From Acidiluteibacter ferrifornacis (lineage in GTDB: Bacteria; Bacteroidota; Bacteroidia; Flavobacteriales_E; Vicingaceae), in NCBI RefSeq assembly GCF_009909615.1, contig NZ_WWNE01000007.1, forward strand, positions 1,052 to 65,051: DNA of 64,000 nucleotides, in the 5' to 3' direction. Under the pieces are notes generated by a model that saw only the letters and a program-made list of their open reading frames with translations, made no database searches and was not told the DNA's origin. Below, one piece after another: positions 10,296 to 18,488 of this stretch (position 1 is its first letter; each line of letters begins with the position of its first letter). The position numbers and the translations under genes were made by a program.

Positions 10296-10303
10296 CAAAG
10301 ATA
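10296..10303 (-). promoter_or_regulatory. Candidate TANNTTTG promoter element for the DUF3037-like gene
   Basis: TATCTTTG on the minus strand is an exact match to the Bacteroidota -7 element. Transcription would start a few bases before the ATG at 10286. No convincing -33 TTTG was seen. Confidence 0.4.
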
Positions 10304-10309
10304 ACTTTT

Positions 10310-10512
10310 TCAGTAGTGATTACTAACGAATCAATTACAATTCCATCTTAATAGAACTATTAAGCTTAGCAACTGGCATTTTAAAAACATTCACCATTTT
10401 GGGAGCTATTTCTATTAAAAAAACAAGTATTTTAGGCCAATCTTGCCAATCCCTACTCTAATCCAATATGCATATGATTATAAGCGATAAATAAGGGTTT
10501 ACTAAAATTTAA
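10310..10512. other. Intergenic AT-rich stretch between the DUF3037-like and TAC transcription units
   Basis: Together with the broken small gene this completes a 380-bp region without an intact gene. Nothing further is recognised: no tRNA, no long inverted repeat and no coding-like frame. Confidence 0.5.
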
Positions 10513-10947
10513 TTAGTCCAAATCAAATACCTGATCTGTCTTTAGTTTTTCGCTAACGTTAATGGTTGGTAAAGGGTAGTGGTTGTATTCTGTTTTTTCT
10601 GTTTTAGCATGCAATATTCCACGTGTAGTGCCCACACTTATAATCGCTAAATGCTGCAGAAACCCTTTTGAAACTTTAAACTTTTTACCAGGCTTTATAA
10701 AACTAGCCCAAGCTTCTTGTTCAATTTGAAATTCGCACTTCACCTCTATTACCATAGCAACTTGACCATTTTGCAAATAATTAATATTTACAAAACAACC
10801 AATCATGTTGGTGTTAGCGTCTATTCCGAAATTGATGTCAATGTTCAAACTTAGTTCTGGAACATTCTCTAACTCTTTAATTAGAATTGCAAACTGCTCA
10901 GTATTAATATTGGCTAAATAAAAGCCAACTTTTTTATTAGTAGGCAT
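10513..10947 (-). CDS. SecB-like chaperone of a toxin-antitoxin-chaperone operon
   Basis: This 144-residue protein has a beta-rich first half, with alternating strands around residues 30-80 of the form FVNINY...MVIEVKCEFQI. A C-terminal part carries GTTRGILHAKT then a Pro-rich YPLPTINVSE. This resembles the SecB fold, where a TRGxFP-type segment precedes PPxNF. Length and strand pattern fit SecB. In TAC modules such a chaperone binds a C-terminal addiction segment of the antitoxin and protects it. The gene overlaps the antitoxin gene by 11 bp and is last in the order toxin, antitoxin, chaperone, as in known TAC operons. The call rests on fold pattern plus context. Confidence 0.62.
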   Translation of the reverse strand: MPTNKKVGFYLANINTEQFAILIKELENVPELSLNIDINFGIDANTNMIGCFVNINYLQNGQVAMVIEVKCEFQIEQEAWASFIKPGKKFKVSKGFLQHLAIISVGTTRGILHAKTEKTEYNHYPLPTINVSEKLKTDQVFDLD

Positions 10948-11401
10948 ATTTTTTATTTTTGTCCCAAACTCCTTGCTGATTCAATTGAATAACTTTTGGT
11001 TCGTTGTGAGTAATATGGGTGTAGTTCCCTACCGTATGAACCGCTCGAATGGCCTGATGAAAGCTAAATTTGATTTCTACTTTAATTTCTTGCGTCTCTT
11101 TTACGCCTACCTGAATTAGTTCAATACCAAGTGCTGCCTCAATTTTTGAAATGGTTTCAAAAGTGAAATTCTCTTTTCCTTTTACCCATTTATTTACTTG
11201 CTGAGGAGATACTTGCATCAATGCGGCTAACCCTTTTTGGGTCATCTTTTTTGACTTCAGGGTTTGTAGTATTTTTAGCGCAACAGCCTGAGCGTTTTTT
11301 AACCATCCCCGGTTTTCTGCTCTCCAAGTTATAGCGTCTAGCGACCGCTTGTCTTGATCGCTTACTAAAGCTAAAAATTTTTCTTTATTGGTCGGTTTCA
11401 T
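10937..11401 (-). CDS. HigA-like antitoxin with HTH domain and C-terminal extension
   Basis: This 154-residue protein has an XRE-type helix-turn-helix at about residues 50-95 (KKMTQKGLAALMQVSPQQV, then WVKGKENFTFETISKIE). This is the usual DNA-binding antitoxin arrangement. After the HTH it carries about 50 extra residues ending in VWDKNKKYAY. Antitoxins of chaperone-dependent modules have such a hydrophobic C-terminal chaperone-addiction segment, so this tail is a candidate SecB-binding site (inference). It follows the toxin gene by 3 bp and overlaps the chaperone gene by 11 bp. It probably represses its own operon. Confidence 0.7.
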   Translation of the reverse strand: MKPTNKEKFLALVSDQDKRSLDAITWRAENRGWLKNAQAVALKILQTLKSKKMTQKGLAALMQVSPQQVNKWVKGKENFTFETISKIEAALGIELIQVGVKETQEIKVEIKFSFHQAIRAVHTVGNYTHITHNEPKVIQLNQQGVWDKNKKYAY

Positions 11402-11404
11402 ATC

Positions 11405-11941
11405 TTAATACTCGTTATCTTCTAGTAAGAACTCATAGAACGAATCGGAATCAAATACGTCGTGTTCCTTTAAAAAACTGCGACATCTTTCTAATTTATT
11501 CAGCTCGTCTTGAGTGTGCGTTCGGTCTTTTATTAAATGAGTAAACTTTATCGTTCCTCCTGTAATAACAAAACACTCCGTATCTATTTTTAAGGCATAT
11601 AATCGAAAATAGGTTTTTCTTCCCTTCTTCCTAGAAAGTTCACCTTCTTGATATTCTTGATTGTAGAGTGGTTTAAAAAACTCTCCGAGGGTTTCTTTTC
11701 CTTTACTGCTTTGGTATAGTATATCGTTGATTTCATCTGCACTTTGAATTAGTTTTTGAGGTAATTCATTGATATTTTCATTGTCAGGTACATCTGATTT
11801 ATGTAATTCTACAAATTCTATGAGGTAGCTCGGATCTGTCCATTTTCCATCTTCTCCTAGAAGTTTTGCGAATTCGTTTTCTACCTCTTCATCGAAATGA
11901 AAGGCAAACAAATTCTCAGCAAATATAGACACTATCTTCAT
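11405..11941 (-). CDS. Probable toxin of a toxin-antitoxin-chaperone operon (HigB/RelE-like)
   Basis: This 178-residue acidic protein has a helical N-terminal half. The C-terminal half has the strand-turn-strand pattern of RelE/HigB toxins (KTYFRLYALKIDTECFVI followed by GTIKFTH, then a helix with ELNKLERCRSFL). It is longer than a typical RelE toxin (about 90-120 residues). It is the first gene of a three-gene unit, 3 bp before an HTH antitoxin. A ribosome-dependent mRNA interferase activity is the family expectation, not shown. The surrounding R-M genes suggest a defence role. Confidence 0.58.
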   Translation of the reverse strand: MKIVSIFAENLFAFHFDEEVENEFAKLLGEDGKWTDPSYLIEFVELHKSDVPDNENINELPQKLIQSADEINDILYQSSKGKETLGEFFKPLYNQEYQEGELSRKKGRKTYFRLYALKIDTECFVITGGTIKFTHLIKDRTHTQDELNKLERCRSFLKEHDVFDSDSFYEFLLEDNEY

Positions 11942-12002
11942 AAAATCAACCTACAGGTTTATTTTTAACTAAAACTTAACAAGATTAAGGACTGTGATGC
12001 CT

Positions 12003-12908
12003 TTACAATGCTTGTTTCACTAAACTCATAATATATTCCAAATTCTTCGTGTCAGAAACTTGAATTTGATAATCTCCATTGCCCCAATGCCCAACATTGG
12101 AAACGTCTCTAGCTATTTCTTTTGGGTCATCTAAAGATCCTTTCTTTAAGTTAATCCACATTTTTAATCCTTTGTTTTGAATATGAATATCACAAAATAT
12201 TTTACCTTCCAATTCAAAACCAACTTCTTGCTTTTTAACCCGAATCTCTGCTTTATTAGACAACTCTAAAATCGCATCCTTAAATTCCTCGTAGAGCTCA
12301 ATGGTTGATTCAGACTTCCCTGCTAAATGGTCTTCCTCTGTGTAGACCTTTATCTCATCTTGAACTGCTTTAAATTCTTGGTTCTTTTGGGTGAGTGGTT
12401 TGATACTTTCAGCCGACTTTGCTTTCTTAATGGAATTGATAGAAACCGTATTGTTTTCATATTGCTTTATTTCCCACAATTCGATTCCGAGGTCTTTAAA
12501 GTTGGTAGCCAAGCGTTGATTTTCGGTAAAACTTTGGGAAACAAAAACAACTCTACTTTGCGACCAATCTACATCGTTGCGTTTCAAAGTTTCCTTTTGA
12601 GTTTCGTTGTATTCTATGATGAAGTCAGCTTTATTTTCTAGCATTAAACCCAAATAGCTCAAACCTTGGTCTACCACAGAAATGTTCTTACCTCGTTTGT
12701 ATTCAATAATGATAAAGGCTTTACTTTCTTTATCATAACCCAAGGTATCAATGCGTTTGTTTTTAATGGTAAACTCCGATTTTACCATTTGCAAACCCAT
12801 AATGTTTTCCAAATTGGACTCAAACAGGTTTTGAATTTCCTTTTCTAATTTAAAAGGCTTTTCTTTAATGCTAGAAAGCGAGGATTTTACATTTTGGTAG
12901 ATTGGCAT
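12003..12908 (-). CDS. PD-(D/E)XK nuclease-like protein with C-terminal DUF5655-like domain
   Basis: This 301-residue protein has N-terminal residues about 20-75 with a PD-(D/E)XK core: KNKRIDTLGYD, then FIIIEYKRGK, giving the D...ExK catalytic pair. It resembles NucS-like and Mrr-like nuclease folds. Residues about 200-300 form a separate domain with a KMWINLKKG strand and GHWGNGDYQIQV, similar to DUF5655 domains. Proteins of this layout are often found inside type I restriction loci. It is the last gene of the island's R-M operon, 34 bp after an unknown gene and 61 bp before the TAC toxin start. The target is unknown; a supplementary nuclease is the likely role. Confidence 0.72.
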   Translation of the reverse strand: MPIYQNVKSSLSSIKEKPFKLEKEIQNLFESNLENIMGLQMVKSEFTIKNKRIDTLGYDKESKAFIIIEYKRGKNISVVDQGLSYLGLMLENKADFIIEYNETQKETLKRNDVDWSQSRVVFVSQSFTENQRLATNFKDLGIELWEIKQYENNTVSINSIKKAKSAESIKPLTQKNQEFKAVQDEIKVYTEEDHLAGKSESTIELYEEFKDAILELSNKAEIRVKKQEVGFELEGKIFCDIHIQNKGLKMWINLKKGSLDDPKEIARDVSNVGHWGNGDYQIQVSDTKNLEYIMSLVKQAL

Positions 12909-12942
12909 AGGTTGTATTTAAGATTATCAAGTAGAACTTTAA

Positions 12943-13554
12943 TTAGCAATAGTGGCTTGATTTTCTTTTAGGCTTATCATTACCTCTTTCACTCTTTCCC
13001 CAAACACAAAAAAAGTGTTCAAGCATATATGGTTTTAGTTTTCTCAATTCAGAAGAAAGAATGTAAAGGTCATCAACTTCAATACTTCGCCTACTAGGTG
13101 GCTTCATATTTTTATAAAGTTTTCTTATGCCGTCTTTAACTCCACTCTGTACATATACTTTTCTTGGATAATACTTTTCTCCTTTGCTAAAGGCAATGCG
13201 TAAAGTAGTATCATAAGTCCATAATGGGCCTAACTTTTTAATGCCCTGTTTGGCTTTTATTGTAGTATCATATAACTCTTTAAAATTTGAACATTGCTGA
13301 AACTCTTTTTCCCATTTAGATAAGGCAAGCGCACCTTCTTCACACTTTTTCAAGCCTACTCTCCGTTGATGGCTATTCATGAGTTGCTTGCCACCTTTTT
13401 CAGGATTTAAGCCTCTTGCTCCCTGATCAATTGCTTGTGAAAGGCTTAACTTCTTGTAATAATCCTTCATCCATTTTAAGTGTGGATAATGTTTTATTTT
13501 GTATAACTCTATTGCTTCTATTAGAGGTAGGGTTTCGATAGATGAATCAATCAT
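12943..13554 (-). CDS. Conserved-looking hypothetical protein in the R-M operon
   Basis: This 203-residue basic, mostly helical protein has no signal peptide or membrane segment. A helix-rich middle around KQGIKKLGPLWTYDTTLRIA recalls a short DNA-binding helix-hairpin-like stretch. Lys/Arg patches cluster at the C-terminus, which ends SHYC. I recognise no family. It lies 11 bp after the P-loop gene and 34 bp before the PD-(D/E)XK gene on the same strand, so it is likely cotranscribed. A nucleic-acid-binding partner of either neighbour is possible, but only by context. Confidence 0.6.
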   Translation of the reverse strand: MIDSSIETLPLIEAIELYKIKHYPHLKWMKDYYKKLSLSQAIDQGARGLNPEKGGKQLMNSHQRRVGLKKCEEGALALSKWEKEFQQCSNFKELYDTTIKAKQGIKKLGPLWTYDTTLRIAFSKGEKYYPRKVYVQSGVKDGIRKLYKNMKPPSRRSIEVDDLYILSSELRKLKPYMLEHFFCVWGKSERGNDKPKRKSSHYC

Positions 13555-13565
13555 AAATTCAGCAG

Positions 13566-14051
13566 TTAAATATTATTGTTTTTATCGGTTAGTAATGTCA
13601 GGTAATACTGGAACAAAGAAAACAGAGCGTCGGCACTTAAATCGTTTAACACGTTTTTGTCTGTAATAGCTTGTTCAGAATGCCGATACCGATGGTTGCC
13701 CGTTTTAATCAGTTGATAACCTTCATGGTTGGCTACCGCATTTACCCACTCCATCGGCTTTCCTTTGGTGCGGCTTGAGCAAATAATAATGTCACATTCT
13801 ACTTTTACGAATTCTTTCAGGCTCTTTTCTAAATTACTTCCCGGGTCTCCGGTAGACTCTATGCCGATTTTTATGGTTCCGATGATAATGATGGTTTTAA
13901 TATCATCTTTCTTTTCGGTGTTTGTGGTTCCTACCGATTTTTCAGTTACTGCCTCAGGGTATGCTTGTCTTATTCGCGATACTAAGAGCTTTACAACAGA
14001 AGATTTTCCTTGCTTTCCAGGACCATTCAACGAAATGATTACTTTTTCCAT
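13566..14051 (-). CDS. Small P-loop NTPase in the R-M operon
   Basis: This 161-residue protein starts with a strand and a Walker A motif, IISLNGPGKQGKSSVVKLL (GxxxxGKS), at residues about 5-23. A hydrophobic strand follows (TIIIIGTIKIGIE) and then CDIIICSSRTKGKP, the likely Walker B/switch strand. The size suggests a nucleotide-kinase-like or regulatory P-loop protein, not an AAA+ motor. It sits 9 bp after a 123-residue unknown and 11 bp before another unknown. It may supply nucleotide-dependent control to the accessory module; substrate and partner cannot be read from sequence. Confidence 0.68.
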   Translation of the reverse strand: MEKVIISLNGPGKQGKSSVVKLLVSRIRQAYPEAVTEKSVGTTNTEKKDDIKTIIIIGTIKIGIESTGDPGSNLEKSLKEFVKVECDIIICSSRTKGKPMEWVNAVANHEGYQLIKTGNHRYRHSEQAITDKNVLNDLSADALFSLFQYYLTLLTDKNNNI

Positions 14052-14060
14052 AGGTAGTAG

Positions 14061-14432
14061 TTATTTGTGTTTATTATAAAATTTATCATTAGACCATTTC
14101 TCAATGGTTTCTGTCATTTGTTGATATTCAAAAATTCCTTCATCTCTTAACTTCTTCCAATTTCCAAAACCTAACTCTTCTCCAAGCTTAAAAAAACCAT
14201 CACCTTCATATCCATCTCCTTTTCTTACAACCAATGAGCTTAACATTGGCCTTTTATTTTCACATTCATATGCAGATATTTCACCTAAAATATTTCCTAT
14301 TATTTTTCTATCATATGGCTGAGACATATCTAAGCCTAACTTACAATCATCACACAAAACTTGATAGGTAACTTTCTGATCGGTTCGCTTTCTAGCTAAT
14401 TCAATTAAGTAACTTCTAACGGTTGTGTTCAT
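14061..14432 (-). CDS. Small hypothetical protein of the R-M accessory module
   Basis: This 123-residue protein has the phrases RKIIGNILGEISAYE, RPMLSSLVVRK and GFFKLGEELG. They look like a compact conserved domain with an aromatic C-terminal helix. I cannot name the family. It overlaps the HNH-like gene by 4 bp (ATGA type), so the two are translationally coupled and probably function together. It has no signal peptide or membrane segment. Confidence 0.62.
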   Translation of the reverse strand: MNTTVRSYLIELARKRTDQKVTYQVLCDDCKLGLDMSQPYDRKIIGNILGEISAYECENKRPMLSSLVVRKGDGYEGDGFFKLGEELGFGNWKKLRDEGIFEYQQMTETIEKWSNDKFYNKHK

Positions 14433-15487
14433 CCTATTTTATTATTAATTGGAATTATATCTGACATTCTTTCTATCAATCCTTTTGATACTAAATCTGC
14501 TCCAATTTTTTCCCACAAATTATTGAATCTAGCATTATGTACAATTGAATTCTTTTCAGAGTAATATTTTCTAAACTCTCTTAGGTTGAAATTATTGAAA
14601 CCTAAATCTATTTCATTTTTAGATAATTCTAACTGTTTTTTATTTTGTAAGTCGTAACAATAATTCTTAAATTCATTTATATCACCATTATAATTATCAT
14701 TTAGAATAACTATGGTTCTAGTAAAATTGAAATATTCAATCATGCAATAGATAAGGTGTTTTTTTCCATCAACTCTTAAATGAATTAAATGCGAAATTTC
14801 ATTTCCTTTAGGTACATAAACATCATGTTCAGGATGATATTCGAATACTCTAGGATTTTTACCATCCGTAACGATTTCTTTCTCTAAATTTCTGATACTA
14901 CCTTCAATGTTATGAATTGGATATCCACAATATAAATAGAACTCAATGGCTACTTTTAGAAAATGTAATAAATAGTCTTTGTTAATTTGAAAAGTTAAGT
15001 ATTCACCTTCAGAATATTTATTTGAAAATTGTCTAAGAAACTTGCTTTCTATTACAGGTCGTTCTTCTTTATATTTTCCTGAATTAATTAATTCTTTTCT
15101 TTTTTTATCAAATTCTTCATCATTTTTAAAAGATAAAGTTATTATTCCATTATCTTTAACAAGATCAATGGTATGCATTGGCTTATAGCTCCCAGCTTTA
15201 ATTGGTCTCAATCTCCCCTCTAGGTCAACTAAATCAATAGATTTGATTTTAGTTCTAGTATTTATACCCATTATATCTTTAATCAACTTTAACTGATCAG
15301 AGACTTCTAGGTCATATTTTTTTCCAAACTCTTTATTTGATTTATCACAAAGTAACCGTTTGGATTTAAGCTTTCCTCCTAATGATTGAAGCAGAATATG
15401 TTCTTCAGAGCCTTTTCCATCTTCAAAAGAATGTTCACATTCCTCTGATTGATTTCTTAAAGGGCAGACAAAACATTTGTTTTTCAT
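14429..15487 (-). CDS. HNH-like endonuclease of the R-M operon
   Basis: This 352-residue protein opens with a CxxC pair (KCFVCPL) and a further Cys. It then has EEHILLQSLGG followed by RLLCDKSNKEFG. This is the EHI-x-LGG ... LC..xN..FG arrangement of HNH_5-type nucleases, but the usual second Cys of the knuckle is Ser (CDKSN), so metal binding may differ. The remaining 280 residues are mixed alpha/beta with no motif I recognise and may recognise the target. It starts 11 bp after hsdS and overlaps the next gene by 4 bp. A second restriction or modification-dependent nuclease inside the type I operon is the simplest reading. Confidence 0.68.
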   Translation of the reverse strand: MKNKCFVCPLRNQSEECEHSFEDGKGSEEHILLQSLGGKLKSKRLLCDKSNKEFGKKYDLEVSDQLKLIKDIMGINTRTKIKSIDLVDLEGRLRPIKAGSYKPMHTIDLVKDNGIITLSFKNDEEFDKKRKELINSGKYKEERPVIESKFLRQFSNKYSEGEYLTFQINKDYLLHFLKVAIEFYLYCGYPIHNIEGSIRNLEKEIVTDGKNPRVFEYHPEHDVYVPKGNEISHLIHLRVDGKKHLIYCMIEYFNFTRTIVILNDNYNGDINEFKNYCYDLQNKKQLELSKNEIDLGFNNFNLREFRKYYSEKNSIVHNARFNNLWEKIGADLVSKGLIERMSDIIPINNKIG

Positions 15488-15498
15488 AATCTATCCTT

Positions 15499-16788
15499 TT
15501 ATTTATACTCCCCTTCCCCCTCAGCAGCAACGCCCAACTCTACTTCCTCCATCTTTTCATAAGCCCCTTTTACCAAAACCTGCCCATTCATCAACATCGG
15601 CAACAACCAATCTCGAAGAGAGGAAAGCTGTTGGTTTTCTAGACCAATTTTATTTTGTTTCTCAAACATTGGATGAACGATTGAATTAAATTTCTTTAGC
15701 ACATTGTCATGTGGTTTGATTACTGATAATGAGAACAAATCACCTTTTGTAATTGAACCAAAAGTTGTTCCGTCACTGTTTCTCCTATCAAATACCTGTT
15801 TTAAATATCGTAATACACCATCTAAAGATGAAATTGAACCAATTTTACTGTTTAAGGCGGCTAAACCTCGACCAATGCAACAATCTTCATTTGCAATGTT
15901 CATTGTTCCAACAGGAGCTCGCACACTTAACAAGATATCTCCCTCTAGAGCATGTCTAGAAGGTTGAGTAGTAAATTTTCTATTTGTTGGAAATCGAGAA
16001 CCAAAGTCTGTGCAGCCTTGATAAAATACTTTTCCTATTCCCTCTTCATTGTAAGAATCTCCAGGAGGAGATTGACCCATCGTAATATTTGCAATGTCTT
16101 GTAATTCGACTACCTCCCAACCCTCAGGAATATCTCTTTTCAGCTCATCATTAAAAACCATTTTTCCGCCAGAAGATTTATAAGGTTTGCCATTTTTATC
16201 TGGATAATTGAATTGCACAAACCAATAATCATAAATCAATTTGGCCATGCCTTCCAACTCCGCATTAATTTTGTTGTTCAACTCTATTTTAGCATCTAAA
16301 TCTGAAAGTACTTTGGCGATTTTTGACCATTCAGACTTATCAGGATATGGAACTTCAAAATCTTGAATAGACTTCAATGATAGATTCTTAATTGTTGAAC
16401 CTGTTGCAACATTATAAAAATATTGTTGAACATCTTTCAGTTGAAAATAATAAAAGTAAAAACGATTAATCGGAGATTTAAAGTTTAAGTAAGCAGCACT
16501 TTTACCTAACATAACTTTTTCATTGTTGTAAAAAGCCATACTTCCAATTGAACCATTTATTCCCAATAATAAAGTATTTTGGTTAAGTTCAATATAATTC
16601 CTTTCAAAATCTTCGGTGGTTACAGTTTTCGTATTCTCATTTAATTCAATTTTTCCATGCTTTAAATTATTTCCATTAATAAAAAATATATTTGAATCTT
16701 CCTCATAGGTTGGTGTTCCATGTAAACCATCTCCAATTCTTGAACAGAGAGCTTTTAACGGTGTTTTTTGCCAAGATTTAATCCCCAT
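15499..16788 (-). CDS. hsdS: Type I restriction-modification specificity subunit
   Basis: This 429-residue protein has the classical two-part design: target-recognition domain 1 at about 1-150 and a central conserved coiled-coil around residues 155-185 (KIELNNKINAELEGMAKLI). Target-recognition domain 2 runs from about 215 to 370, starting WEVVELQDIANITMGQSPPG, and a second conserved helix pair ends near LRDWLLPMLMNGQ. It gives the sequence specificity of the HsdM/HsdR complex. It overlaps hsdM by 11 bp, as expected for coupled translation. Both recognition domains appear full length, so a functional methylase is likely. Confidence 0.93.
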   Translation of the reverse strand: MGIKSWQKTPLKALCSRIGDGLHGTPTYEEDSNIFFINGNNLKHGKIELNENTKTVTTEDFERNYIELNQNTLLLGINGSIGSMAFYNNEKVMLGKSAAYLNFKSPINRFYFYYFQLKDVQQYFYNVATGSTIKNLSLKSIQDFEVPYPDKSEWSKIAKVLSDLDAKIELNNKINAELEGMAKLIYDYWFVQFNYPDKNGKPYKSSGGKMVFNDELKRDIPEGWEVVELQDIANITMGQSPPGDSYNEEGIGKVFYQGCTDFGSRFPTNRKFTTQPSRHALEGDILLSVRAPVGTMNIANEDCCIGRGLAALNSKIGSISSLDGVLRYLKQVFDRRNSDGTTFGSITKGDLFSLSVIKPHDNVLKKFNSIVHPMFEKQNKIGLENQQLSSLRDWLLPMLMNGQVLVKGAYEKMEEVELGVAAEGEGEYK

Positions 16789-18406
16789 AACTCAACCCCT
16801 CCAAATTCTTTTCAATCTCTTTTTCCAACTTTTTCCCTTCAGCAAACAATTCGCTCAGATTGCTTTTAAAGACGTTTAGCTTTTCTTCAAATTCTTCTGG
16901 CGTTATGTCAACGTATTCTATTTTTACTTCAAAATATTGGCCTGCACTTAGACTGTAGTTTTTGGCTTTTATATCTTCGTAGCTCACCACCACAGAAAAA
17001 TCGTCTTCTGCGGTTTTGCTATTAAACACCTCTATAATTCGGTCTTCTTCAGCCTCAGAAAGTACCGTTTTTTGGTTCTTGCCTTCTTTTACTTTGGTTC
17101 CTAAATTAGAGGCATCTATCAATACCACATCGCATTTATTGCTTTTGTCTAAAAACAAAATGGAAACATTGGTGCCTGTAGTCGCAAAAATATTAGAGGG
17201 CATGCTTACCACACCTGCCAACATTTTACTTTCCACCATTTTCTCCCTTATCTTCTTGTCTATTCCGCTTTGGGCGGTTATAAAACCGGTGGGTACTACT
17301 ATGGCGGCCTTTCCTTTTTCACTTAATGAGTACATGATGTGCTGCAAAAACAACAAATAAATGGCCATGCTCTCTTTCTTACTCTTAGGCACATTGGGTA
17401 TGCCTGCAAAAAAACGTTCTTGGTTGGCTTTGCTATCTAACTCATCTCTATAATCAGAAAAATCCAACTTAAAAGGTGGGTTAGAAACAATGTAATCAAA
17501 TTTTTGAAGCTTACCGTCTTCCGATCTGTGGTATGGGTCTTTTATGGTATTGCCTTTTACCACATTGGGTAAAGAATGCACCAAGTCGTTCAATATTAAA
17601 TTCAACCGCAGTAAAGAAGAAGATTTTTGAGAAATATCTTGGGTGTAAATGGTGCTTTTGTTTTCGCCAATTTGATGGGCCAAATTCATCAACAAAGTTC
17701 CCGAGCCAGCACTTGGATCGTAACAAGTTACATTGCTTACCTCATTATTTACTAAACAACGCGCCATAATTTTAGAAACAGCATGCGGTGTAAAGTATTC
17801 GGCATATTTACCGCCACTATCCGAATTGTAATCCTTAATCAGGTATTCAAAAATAGCTGCAAAAAAGTCAAATTTTTCTTCAAATATTCCTTCAAAACTA
17901 AAGGTTATTAACTTATTAATAAGCGCCTTGCAAAAGGCATCTCTTTCGTCAGTTACGTATTTACTCACTTCTTCAAACAACACAATCTTTGTTTTTCCAG
18001 AAGTCAATACAGAGAATATTTCGCTGTTTTCTTTGGCAATGTCCAACAAGGTATTGTCGAACAATTTAGCAAAATTGGCTTCGTTTTGCAGGTCAAATAA
18101 GTTTTGTATAAAATGGTTCTTTCCTATTTTGGCCGTCTTTTCGCCCAATTCCATTTCTAACACTTCGTATTCATCATCACTGAATTTATTCAGTTCCAAT
18201 TCCCAATCTTTCCCTGCCTTTTCTAATCGAGGGTCGAGTTTTTTTATTTGGTAAACAAACTTGTCGTTCAATAATTTGTATAGAAAAACCTGTGTAATAA
18301 CCTTAAACTCGTTTCCATCATTCCCTAATCCATATTGAGCACAAACGCTTTTTAGGTCGTCAATTAAATCTTTAATCTGCTGCTCAAATTCCTTTGTTTT
18401 ACTCAT
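16778..18406 (-). CDS. hsdM: Type I restriction-modification N6-adenine methyltransferase subunit
   Basis: This 542-residue protein has an N-terminal HsdM helical domain to about residue 150. The catalytic N6-methyltransferase domain follows, with AdoMet motif I DPSAGSGTLL at about 230 and catalytic motif IV NPPF at about 309. A C-terminal helical tail, rich in Glu/Lys, contacts HsdS in the family. All key residues are present. With hsdS it should methylate an adenine in a bipartite site. It is separated from the broken hsdR by 82 bp that hold a REP-like stem-loop. Confidence 0.95.
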   Translation of the reverse strand: MSKTKEFEQQIKDLIDDLKSVCAQYGLGNDGNEFKVITQVFLYKLLNDKFVYQIKKLDPRLEKAGKDWELELNKFSDDEYEVLEMELGEKTAKIGKNHFIQNLFDLQNEANFAKLFDNTLLDIAKENSEIFSVLTSGKTKIVLFEEVSKYVTDERDAFCKALINKLITFSFEGIFEEKFDFFAAIFEYLIKDYNSDSGGKYAEYFTPHAVSKIMARCLVNNEVSNVTCYDPSAGSGTLLMNLAHQIGENKSTIYTQDISQKSSSLLRLNLILNDLVHSLPNVVKGNTIKDPYHRSEDGKLQKFDYIVSNPPFKLDFSDYRDELDSKANQERFFAGIPNVPKSKKESMAIYLLFLQHIMYSLSEKGKAAIVVPTGFITAQSGIDKKIREKMVESKMLAGVVSMPSNIFATTGTNVSILFLDKSNKCDVVLIDASNLGTKVKEGKNQKTVLSEAEEDRIIEVFNSKTAEDDFSVVVSYEDIKAKNYSLSAGQYFEVKIEYVDITPEEFEEKLNVFKSNLSELFAEGKKLEKEIEKNLEGLSYGD

Positions 18407-18445
18407 TTGTTATTTATGTGTGTTCTATTTTTAAAATGTAATTGT

Positions 18446-18485
18446 TCAATTGTCACACTGAGCGATAGTCGAAGTGGACAATTGA
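18446..18485. repeat. REP-like imperfect palindrome between hsdR and hsdM
   Basis: TCAATTGTC (18446-18454) pairs with GACAATTGA (18477-18485), and an inner CACT/AGTG pair surrounds GAGCGATAGTCGA. The core resembles the short interspersed CACTGAGCG...GTCGAAGTG palindromes common in Bacteroidota. It could fold in the hsdR-hsdM intergenic RNA and affect relative expression. Confidence 0.6.
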
Positions 18486-18488
18486 GAG

